Shown here: positions 23,171 through 32,550 of the stretch, piece after piece
Numbering within the stretch: position 1 is the stretch's first letter
Layout of the letters: each line of letters starts with the position of its first letter
Assembly: GCF_000321225.1 (NCBI RefSeq)
Contig: NW_004450324.1
Coordinates: 2,135,920 to 2,199,919 of the forward strand
Reading direction: 5' to 3'
Source: Odobenus rosmarus divergens
Taxonomy: Eukaryota > Chordata > Mammalia > Carnivora > Odobenidae
Length of the DNA stretch: 64,000 nt
Notes under the pieces: model-generated
Databases searched by the model: none
Seen by the model: only the letters and a program-made list of their open reading frames with translations
What the model was told of the DNA's origin: nothing
Made by a program: the position numbers and the translations under genes

Positions 23171-23264
23171 TATCCTATGTCAGATGGTCGTCTTAAGTTT
23201 GATGCAGGAAACAGAAAAAGCAGAGAACTGGGGTAGAGAGAACCAGTGGTATGGAGGTGGGTGG

Positions 23265-23410
23265 GTATTGTAAAGCTCTATCATGAAGTTATTAAATATA
23301 CATGTGCTCTGTACTATGCTGGGCACCGAAGATGAAATGATGAGAAAAAATAGACACAGTATTTGCCTCCCTGGAGCATTCATCTAGTGGAGGAGTGATA
23401 TTAGCTAAAT
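23265..23410 (+). repeat. Ancient interspersed repeat, second copy
   Basis: Text 'ctgtactatgctgggcacc', 'gaagatgaaatgatgag' and 'ccctggagcattcatctag' repeats the order seen at 23.0 kb. Confidence 0.4.
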
Positions 23411-25784
23411 TGCTGTGTAAATGTGAAAACATACATTGCAATAATTGCTTTATGTTTTGAAGAAAATTGTATGAAGAAAGGGTTCTATAATCAAATAAGT
23501 CTAGGGGATGTTATATACCATATGCAACCCTTTCTATTCCTCCCTTATTAATATATTAATACGTTAAGAAGCCCAAGAGTCTTCACAGTGACTATAAATA
23601 TGTTTAATTGAATATATACCAAATGTATCTGTCTGTGGAATAATTTGTCTATTAGCATCTCACAGAATGCTCTGCTGAAATAGACAAAGGAATAAATATT
23701 CATAGTGCGTTTTTTTCAAGTATTCTAACTTTCTTCATTAAATGGATATTAATAGAAAGATAGAAGGTAAGCCAAAACCACCAAGGAGGAAATAAATAGT
23801 TTTGTTCACTATTTCTCGGTTTTTCAGTATCTGGATAAGAGAATGAATCAGGAACTAAAAAGAACTGTGTGCTTTCTCCAGATTGATTTCTCACAAAATC
23901 TGCCTGTTTGGCAACATTTTTAGCTTCCAAATATAATATTCAAACAAAACTTCTTGACAGAGAACCATAAAGAAATACTGACTTTTAGTTACCCGGTTTG
24001 TTGTGGTGGTATGTTGCAAGATGGAACAAATGAGTTAATATATTGATATTATTGAATGTAAATGTTCTTATTGTGAGATAAAGAAGATTTAAATATTTAA
24101 TGAGAGAAGGCAGAAAAGATGCATGTGGGTTTGGATTAGAATTAGAGCTATCATTATAAATTTATAATCAAAAAAATTCTTGCTATGGCTAGGGGCCACT
24201 GTCACCAAAAAAAAAAAAAAAAGGTATTTACTAAAATACTTATTCTACTCATGACTAGCTTTATGTTTCTTCTCAAATTACCTTCTTTTTTCTTTTTCCT
24301 AACCCCATTGCTATAGTTTCGGTTGAGCTGAAAATTGTTCCCTTCAAAGTGAAATTGTTTTGGAGTTTTCAGCAACCATGGCCATGGCTTAGATTTTGAA
24401 ATTTCTGAAGTGAAAAAAAAGTATAAAAGAGAGCCTAGACGTTGATTTTCCTGTCATCTGGGTGGTTTCCAATTTATGTGACCTGGCTTCGAGCAGAAAG
24501 CAAACATTACAAATATCTCTATACTCATTGATTTCTATAGCCTCACCTTAATTTGTCACACCCAGAGATAATTTTGAAGTCAATAGGCAGCCATCACATA
24601 AGACAGAGAAATTAAATGGAGGGAAGTAAGCATAACCAATTTCTAAAGATTAAAAAGAAGAAAATTAATTATAAGCAAAGAGCAGAGAAACTATAGTTTG
24701 GAATGAATCATGTCATATAGTTAATTACAACACTAATTTAAAGCTCTCCTTTGACATAGAAAATAGACGGGTGTTAGTGGATTTTTCCTTCTGAATGTGA
24801 AGATACAAATCAGTATGTGGGTTGGTTTGGTTTAATGTTTAATATCCAGTTTCTTCCTCTGCTATTTAGGCTTTTTGGGTTTTTATTTTACTGATCAAAT
24901 AATCATGTTATATAACAGATATCTGTTTTATAGTGCTCCATTAAATACTGATGTTTGGTTAAAAAAAATTTAGCCTATTGTATAATATTTAAATGCACTT
25001 CAAATAAAGGAATAACAAAGGTGTTACAAAAGGAATAAACTGGTGAAGGTCAGAATGATTGTTGCCAGGTGGGCACTGCCTCAAAGGTTAGCCATCCATT
25101 TTTCTTTCTATGGCATTTTGTGGCCTTTAAAGTTGCAGACTGGTCTATACTTAAAAAACAAAGTACACGACTTGGATTTTGAATTGTTTGAAAGAAAAAG
25201 ATGGACAGTTTCATACTTTTCTATTTTATTTGCGCTTTAGTGTGTAGTACTCCAAAATTTTTCTGAAGTTTGAGGCACCTCCATGACAAGTTATTTGTAG
25301 AAAATAAAATCAAATCTATATCCCTCATGATGCATTCCCGAGATTTATTCTTCAATTAGGCTTGGCCCTCTATTCCTTATGGAATGAAATTTGGTCCAAG
25401 GGAACAGGAAATACTTTAAGTTGATAGAAAGTCACTAGCTGGTTGATCAGTTGGGATTGGCCAATCTTTGGACAGCTATTCAGTAATTTTTTTAATGAAA
25501 TAGGTTAGCTTATTTCCTACTAATAAATACTAGATGTTCCTCACGAACATTCTTCATAAGGTTTAATGCAAATAGCAAACTAAACCAAACAGGACTTTGT
25601 AGGAAGAACGAATAAACTAAAGAAACAGAAAAATACCTCTAAAGCCCTAACTAAAAGAGAAAAATTCCTCCAAATCCCTTTCTAACTGGCAAACAAAAGA
25701 GCTAATTCTGCCTAATTAAAGTCATGCTTGAAAAGAGATTGGAATAAACATATGGCTTTACTGAATATAAATTTAAATTTTAGG
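23411..25784. other. Unique AT-rich intergenic DNA
   Basis: No gene. A 76-codon minus frame (23700-23930) and a 65-codon plus frame (25043-25240) have no recognisable motif. An A-run of about 17 lies at 24208. Confidence 0.5.
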
Positions 25785-25985
25785 GTTAGATGGACCTGGA
25801 ACCCAATTTCAGCTCTTATTTAATAGTTGTTTGAACTTGAGCAAGGTACTCAAACTCAGTCTTCTCACAAATAAAATGAAGATAACATCTACGTCATAAG
25901 GTTGTTTTGAACATTGAATAAAATAGTACATAAGATGTTTAGCACAGTGCTGGCACATAAGAGAATTTTTTTATGAATTTCATTT
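25785..25985 (+). repeat. MIR SINE (ancient)
   Basis: Sense MIR: 'gaacccaatttcagctctta', 'gaacttgagcaaggtactc', 'cagtcttctcacaaataaaa', 'tcataaggttgttttgaaca', 'agcacagtgctggcacata'. Confidence 0.85.
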
Positions 25986-26294
25986 TAATTATAATGACTA
26001 TGAGTGTTTAGTTGTAATTTCCTTTTTGGTTCTGTACTGCACTGTCCTAAATTTCTTGGGAAAACTGTAATGAAGCATATTAAAGAAAGCTGAAGGCCCA
26101 GATCTTGCTTTTGAGGAATTCCAACATAAATGTGAGCAGGAAGGTAGTAATAGCGTTGAAGATTAGAATTTCATTAGTAAGTCTTTCTAAATGACCTAGG
26201 TGAAAGACCTTGGTGGTGAGCATACATCTATCCTCAGCCTACTTGTCAACTCTGTCTGCCATTATTCTATCCATTTTAACATTTTTTTTGGTAG
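25986..26294. other. Unique intergenic DNA
   Basis: Nothing recognised. Confidence 0.5.
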
Positions 26295-26600
26295 GCCTCA
26301 CTCTCCCTGGAAAACACTCTAGCCATTGTAGGTTCTGTGAGTTTGCTTAGACAAGTTTCTTTGTTTGGAATATTGTTGCCCCACTGCATCTTGACCTGTC
26401 TAAATTACATGCATATTTCAGAACTGAGCTCAAATGATCCTTCTCCATAAATACTTCCCAATACCATAGTACAGTATACATTTTTACTTCATTGGTGTTC
26501 AGGTAGTATTTAATATCATGACTGAAACAGTGCTCTGTGTTATACTTACTTGTAGCATGTTTTATATTCCCTAAAAAGTTATGAGTTAGTAGATTCCTCC
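26295..26600 (+). repeat. L2 LINE 3' region (ancient)
   Basis: Has the L2 order: 'tttctttgtttggaatattg' (from a 'gcctggaatgctc' type segment), 'cagaactgagctcaaatgat', 'cttctccataaatacttccc', then 'gtgctctgtgttatacttac'. Confidence 0.7.
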
Positions 26601-27022
26601 CCTATTTCCAGTGAAAACTTCCTGTTACATAAGAGTCACTGCTGGCATTCATGATTTATGTTCAATTAATCAGAAATGACTTTGTATTTTCAAAGCAAAT
26701 AGCTATATTGTTTCAGCAAGAGGAATGTTAACTACATATAAGAATATATTAGGGAAGAACCAGAAGATACTATGCTCTTGACTGTTTTATCTTGAATCCA
26801 CTATTATCATTCATGCTCTGTAGTTATATTTTGTAACTAATATAATATAATTATTTTGTTCTGGATCAGGTTAATATTGATTGCCTTAGGTTCTACCCAT
26901 GACCAGATGCCTTAGAATATCACCAGGGCATCATTATTTAATATAGTGCTCTTGTATATTTTAATGTTGAATATTAAGCTTAGCAAGGAAAAAATCCTTT
27001 AATTCATTGAATTTAAGGTGCT
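26601..27022. other. Unique AT-rich DNA
   Basis: Nothing recognised. Confidence 0.5.
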
Positions 27023-27090
27023 ATCAATTGTAAGATGAGTCTCTTTTCAGAGGTATTAAAATGTGCAAATATGTGCATCTTACAATTGAT
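27023..27090. repeat. Perfect 15-bp inverted repeat, possible MITE remnant
   Basis: atcaattgtaagatg (27023-27037) is the exact reverse complement of catcttacaattgat (27076-27090). The spacer is 38 bases. The size (about 68 bp) and terminal inverted arms resemble a very short non-autonomous DNA transposon, but no TA or 8-bp target duplication is clear. Confidence 0.7.
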
Positions 27091-27104
27091 GAAGTATGAT
27101 ACAA

Positions 27105-27640
27105 TAAACTCCTTAATGGGGGTCCATATCAGGATGCATTTGGTTGCAAGTTACACAAGATTCAAATCCAAATTACTGAAACAGAAATAACAATTAACTG
27201 CAGAAAACAAAATTTCCTCTGTAGGTGTGGTTAACTAAGTGGCTTAGCAGTGACATCACATAGGCAGGTTCTTAACATATTTCCTCAGGGGAATGGCTTT
27301 TGTCCTCTGCTTGAGCTGCTATGAGCTGCAAGATAGTTTACAAATCTGGCACCACTGATTTACTTAGGTTCACATTCAGGGACATGTTGCTTTCCATACA
27401 TCTCTTTGTATCTGTGGAAAACTTTTCTCAGAAGTTACTCCAGTAGACTTCTCATGGTTCTTTGGGCAGAGTTGAATCACATGACTTTTCCCAAGTCAAT
27501 CCCTGGTAGAGGGGATGAAATGACAATCATTGGCTAAAGTGGTTCAAGTTCCAAACTTCTGGTGCTGGTGATAGGTCTGTCTTTCTTGAAAACATGGATT
27601 TGAGAGGAGCACATGTATCACACTGACCTGCTGCTAACAA
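27105..27640 (+). repeat. Ancient interspersed repeat, family not assigned
   Basis: Text such as 'ttggttgcaagttacacaag', 'aaattactgaaacagaaat', 'gaatcacatgacttttccca' and 'aatcattggctaaagtgg' follows the order of a common old mammalian repeat. Family not named. Confidence 0.35.
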
Positions 27641-29419
27641 GAACAAAGCAGTTATCTATTTGAGTGGTACCCGATATATCCATGGCAATCTGTTTATAAC
27701 TCTGCTTTTGTATTTACTTCTAAAGCCAATTATTTGCTAAAGTAATATGCTGTTGAATCCTTATAACTGGAAGCTCTTGGATTTTATTTGAAATAAAAAG
27801 AAGTCTCTTATTTGTAACAGAATGATTCATCGACAACTACTTTTTTTTTCTCAGAAACCCCTCATGTCAAGTAAATTAAATTTAAAAATTAACTTGTATT
27901 TTATAACTCATAAATATATAAAAGGTGGACACTTCATAAATGTCCCAATTGTAGCTAGCATTCACTATTTTGCCTAACATGCCCAATCTTCCACTATGGA
28001 AAGAAAACCACCTTCAACTTGATGGTGAAGGGAGGTAAGGTACCTTTTTGAGGCTCTCTAGATGATGATAAGGTAAATATCGCTTTTATAGGCTAGTTAC
28101 TACCAATATTACAAGTTGAAGAAGATGACATTCCCTTATAGAGAATGATTTGGTAGCTGTTAAACATATGTCAGAAGAATAAATTGAGCCCACACTAATT
28201 AAAAAATGATATCAAACATAGTCTTATGAAATGGTCATTACTGGTAACAGTCTTTGAAGGATTTTTAAATGAATCATATTTAAATACTAAGTTAAATATT
28301 TAGTTAAATATTAAGCATGAATCTGATTAGCTTATAACATAATAGCTACTATTATTTAACGAGAACTTCCTTGAGAGAATGGGCTGGTAGAATCCTGAGT
28401 ATTCTGGGCACCTAAAGGAGAAAGACTGACAAACTTCAAAACAAAACAAAACAAAACACAAACTTACCCTGGAACTTTACCTCCAATCAGCTTAGTCTCT
28501 CAAATTTATCTCCCTATATCCATATCCACCATAATCCCAGTACAGCTCATCTTCATCTTCCACGTTAGCCACTGAAATATTCCTTAATAAGGCTTCCTAC
28601 TTCTACTCTTGTCTGTTCTCCATACTCCATACCGCTGTCAGGGTAATCTTTTAAACAGATATAGTCAATTTATTGTACCCATAGAGTTGAGGTCTGTAAC
28701 ATTGCTGGAAACATTGAGTTAGCAAATACTGAACAATTGTTCTTAGAGGACATACAGGGTTCAGTTACTATGTGACTCTGGTCACAATATTTTTGTCAAT
28801 TGATCAACACATAAGACTTGTTTTATGTGTGTTTCTATTTAAAGACCTCTTATTTAATATAGCTTGCTAGCTTATTAACACTGAACGTCTGGCTACAGCA
28901 ATATGACTCATGCCAGAATGAAACTTCCCTAACACATGTACGTTCTCCATAGGCACATCATAACCTTCTTGAATTTTGAAATACTATGATTATGTATAAA
29001 TATATAATTGAAAATTATGATAGGTGCTAGAGATTAAAGTAAGAATGCTAAGAGGACTTCAATAGGGAGGGACTAGGGGAAACCAAAGTTATCTCTGTGT
29101 TGGAGTGATACTTGTGATAATAACCAAAATCCAGGTGTGTGTTAAAGCCCTGTTAGAAGGTAGGTTTTAAGTATGTAGGACAGAACAGAATTAAAGCAAA
29201 AAAAAAAAAAAAAAAAATTCTCAGAAGTGCCCAAGGAAGATGTTGCTAGGCATCTAGCAATTGGATTGCATTATTCTAATACCGCCTTGTTCTAAAACTC
29301 TGTGCAAACACATAGCACATGGAGAGGAAGAAAAAAAATTTATCTGCTCATCTGTAAGCTGAATTTTCATTAATCCCAGTCTCTTTTTTATAGAAATATC
29401 CTTGGTATATAGTAATAAT
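27641..29419. other. Unique AT-rich intergenic DNA
   Basis: No gene or named repeat. Contains an aaaac pentamer run at about 28438-28458, ttaaata-rich text near 28270-28315 and a 19-base A-run at about 29200. Confidence 0.5.
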
Positions 29420-29645
29420 GAAGATGACTGAACATCTACAATGAGCCAAGTTCAAAGCCAGCTCTTTACATGTAGTATCTCATGTAGCAGTGCTATTTCG
29501 GATTGGTATTTTGAGATAGTGTTAGGTGCTGTACACATTGAATCATTTTACCATTTGGATGAGGACTCTGGAGTTTAGAGGAGTTAAGTAATTTACCCCC
29601 AGGTTACACAGCCAGCAAAATGTACAGGAGGGACAGGAATCCATC
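29420..29645 (-). repeat. MIR SINE (ancient)
   Basis: Antisense MIR: 'gaatcattttaccatttgga', 'tgaggactctggagtttaga', 'ggttacacagccagcaaaa', 'gggacaggaatccatctc'. The upstream part may contain a second short MIR-like piece. Confidence 0.75.
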
Positions 29646-29740
29646 TCTTGCAAACACTACAACCCACAATCTCCAGTAATTGCAATAAATCAATCATTAA
29701 TCACCCGAAAATTGAGATTTTCTGTCATTTTCTTATTGGG

Positions 29741-29797
29741 ATGTGTGTGCGTGCGCACACGCAGGCGTGTGCCTGTGCCTGTGCGTGCACATGTGTG
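29741..29797. repeat. TG/CG alternating tract (Z-DNA-prone)
   Basis: gtgtgtgcgtgcgcacacgc and following cgtgtgcctgtgcctgtgcg text: a mostly alternating purine-pyrimidine run of over 50 bases with several CpG steps. Confidence 0.85.
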
Positions 29798-29867
29798 CTG
29801 ACTTACAGCTGTCTACATATCATCAAATGTTATGAAATTGAAGTTTTAATAAAAAGTGTGACAGAGG

Positions 29868-29919
29868 AAGCACTTTTAAAGCTATAGTTCAGGATTTAAG
29901 CACTTTTAAAGCTATAGTT
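29868..29919 (+). repeat. 30-bp-period tandem duplication
   Basis: The 22-base text starting aagcacttttaaagctat occurs at 29868-29889 and again at 29898-29919. A local duplication with an 8-base linker. Confidence 0.9.
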
Positions 29920-29967
29920 AAAGGATTAAAAATAAAATTAGTTCTAAAAGATATTGTAAAAGTATCT

Positions 29968-30175
29968 ATCTATTTATTTTTTAAGATTTTATTTATTTAT
30001 TTATTTGACACAGAGAGAGAGACAGCAAGAGAAGGAACACAAGCAGGGGGAGTGGGAGAGAGAGAAGCAGGCTTCCCGCAGAGCAGGGAGCCCGATGCGG
30101 GGCTCGATCCCAGGACCCTGAGATCATGACCTGAGCCGAGGCAGATGCTTAAAGACTGAGCCACCCAGGCACCCC
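29968..30175 (-). mobile_element. CAN-SINE with 12-bp TSD
   Basis: Antisense copy: 'ttaagattttatttattt', GA-rich tract, 'gcccgatgcggggctcgatc', 'gagccacccaggcacccc'. Flanked by gtaaaagtatct at 29956-29967 and 30176-30187. Confidence 0.97.
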
Positions 30176-30187
30176 GTAAAAGTATCT

Positions 30188-30635
30188 TTAGCATGAGGAC
30201 ATCACATAGGGTGTTCCCCCCACCAGTCTCAACTATTCATGAAATTTTAAAGAACAAATATTTAGTTATATAAGTACATTTCAATTGGCTTGGAATTTAG
30301 TCTGCTTTATTTGAAGTCACTGCTGGATCATTTACTGTAATGCAAAGGATAGAAAAAAGTTTTTTTCATCTGAAGCACTGATGAATTTTAACATTAAAGC
30401 TTTATAAACAATTTTACTTATCCAATTTTTAGCAGTAAAGGGAGGCAATTCTAAACCAACACTGGGAAAGTAGAAAATAAAAGGACATTAGGATAGAAGT
30501 TTTATCAGTTTGATTCTCACATGCTGATGAATAAAAGGGGAAGAACTGGAAAATACCTTAGCAAGTTTAGTGCTTGGGATTGAATTAGTAATAAAGTTTC
30601 CAAACTAAGGTCTATAAAACATGTCCATCTGTCTA
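30188..30635. other. Unique AT-rich DNA
   Basis: No gene or repeat recognised. Confidence 0.5.
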
Positions 30636-30819
30636 TTCATCCATCCATCTATCCATCCATCCATCCATCCATCCATCCATCCATCCAACCATCNNNNNNN
30701 NNNNNNNNNNNNNNNNNNNNNNNNNNNNNNNNNNNNNNNNNNNNNNNNNNNNNNNNNNNNNNNNNNNNNNNNNCCATCCATCCATCCATCCATCCATCCA
30801 TCCATCCAACCACCTAACC
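30636..30819. repeat. CATC tetranucleotide array with 80-base assembly gap
   Basis: Perfect or near-perfect catc/atcc units on both sides of 80 N (30694-30773). The array probably continues across the gap, so its true length is unknown. The repeat-derived open frames across it are artefacts. Confidence 0.98.
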
Positions 30820-31115
30820 ATGCATTTATCCTTCTCTCCTCTATCCTGTGATTTGATTCTATGGAATTTGTGGAATTCTAATTGTTGTGTCATAGAAATT
30901 TGTATAAATAAAATTTTGCACATTTCTTTTCTCATTTAATTCATTGTGATTTTCCCGAGTACTTTTATTTAAGCATGTATATTATTGTAAGAACTTTGGT
31001 TGGTTTTCTGTTGGTATATTATACTTTAAAACTGTACTATGAGCAACAACAACTACTGAGCCACAATGAACATAACTACTAACAAGCTAGTGGTTTCTAA
31101 ATACTGTTCTCTACT
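30820..31115. other. Unique AT-rich DNA
   Basis: Nothing recognised. Confidence 0.5.
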
Positions 31116-31156
31116 AAAAGGAATAAGGGCAAAAAAAAAAAAAAAGGAATAAGGGC
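31116..31156 (+). mobile_element. Poly(A)-only insertion between 15-bp direct repeats
   Basis: aaaaggaataagggc at 31116-31130 and again at 31142-31156, separated only by 11 A. The left copy is preceded by ct, giving an L1-endonuclease-like nick context (ct/aaaa). It looks like an extremely 5'-truncated L1-driven insertion retaining only tail. Confidence 0.75.
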
Positions 31157-31899
31157 CCTTGACAGTAGATGATTTCAGCATTGGGAGAGAAGATAAGAAG
31201 AGCTCAAAGGATACTTAAGACACATGGGAAGAACACAGAAGCCAGATTGAAGGGGTTTCAACTGGAAAAACCTGAGATAATTTGAGTACTAAATACATAT
31301 ATAAGTATATGTATAAATAAATTAAAAAAATATATATATATACACACACAAATAAATAGGAGCAAAGGGTAAGTTGTTTATTGAAGTAAAATGCCAACTA
31401 ATAAATGTACTAGGAATGATGCAGTTAGAAAATCATTTGACAACCACCGTAATATTAATTGCTTTAGGCAAAAGTAGTGGGTGTGGTAGATGAAAAACGC
31501 AGTATTTACCTAGTCTTAAAGTCTCTCCCCTTAACATATTTGTTAATTAGAGAGAAAAAAAAAGTAACTTTAGAGTAGAGAAACCTGGCAAGACACCTTA
31601 ATTAAATGATCAATGTTATCATCCATAGAGCAAAAATTTGCTTCCTGATGCACTGAGAAAAATGTAACTTCACTTCTCTGGTATTTAATTTTAATCTAAT
31701 CATGAGTAACACAGGCAAACTAAATTTGAGGGATATCCTTCAAAACAAAGGACCTGTATGCTTTAAAAGCAAAAAAGGAAAGAAAGACTAAGGAATCATT
31801 ATGGATAAAAGAAATTTTTTTCTACTCTCAATCAATCCAGGATCACACATTGCATATCGTTGTCAAGGCTTTTAACTCTTCTCTTATTAGAATTTCAGA
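31157..31899. other. Unique AT-rich DNA with TA/CA microsatellite
   Basis: No gene. A tatatatata-cacacaca run lies at about 31328-31350, and A-runs at about 31554-31562. Confidence 0.5.
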
Positions 31900-32216
31900 A
31901 TACATTTTAACAAGCTCATATGCATTAATCATGTTTTTAAAAATTTTAACTATTTTGATATTTATTTTGCTGGATGAATTTTAGATATTTTTTAAAGAAC
32001 TCTATATATCTCCATAATTCTACCAGATGTTCATGAAGATTTCTTTATATTTAAAAATGGTTTCAGGAAGAATTGATAATTCTTAAATACTTAGACTTTC
32101 CATCCAATTTTGTTTTTTATGTCTGTCCTCAAGATTTTGACATTTTCTTCACAGAGGCTTTCCTTCTTTTCTTTTAATTTTCTTCCTTGACTTTTCATAT
32201 ATCTCATAGTTAATTA
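31900..32216 (-). mobile_element. Old L1 fragment (left part), interrupted by younger L1
   Basis: Decayed antisense ORF2-like text (ggaagaattgataattctta, then dispersed L1-like T-rich text). The region right of the younger L1 (39.0-39.5 kb) appears to continue the same antisense L1, so this is taken as its left flank. Confidence rests on the right part being clearer. Confidence 0.5.
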
Positions 32217-32550
32217 ATTTCACGTTTTTATTTAAATTCTAGTTAGTTGACATATAGTGTAATATTAGTTTCAGGAGTAGAATTTAGTGATTCATCATTT
32301 ACATACAACACTCAGTACTCATCACAAGTGCCTTCCTTAATACCCATCACCTATTTAACCAAGCCCCCTGTCCACCTCCCTCCTCCAGCAAACTTCATTT
32401 GTTCTCTACAGTTAAGAGTTGTTTATCTGTTTCTTTTCTTAAATTTCACATATGAGTGAAGTCATATGGTATTTATCTTTCTCTGGCTGACTTATTTCAC
32501 TTAGGATAATACCCTCTAGCTCCATCCATGACATTGCAAATGGCAAGATT
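32217..32550 (-). other. L1 3' UTR
   Basis: Antisense of a carnivore L1 3' UTR: 'gttagttgacatatagtgta', 'gtgattcatcatttacatac', 'ttaatacccatcacctattt', 'actcatatgtgaaatttaag' read in reverse. The tail is reduced to a short T-rich edge at about 32224-32230. Confidence 0.85.

Noticed and set aside
30636..30819. Possible CRISPR-like regular repeat
   Set aside because: Simple tetranucleotide array with no spacers, in mammalian DNA.
30605..30935. Open frames across the CATC array and N gap
   Set aside because: Tetranucleotide repeat artefacts with unknown bases.
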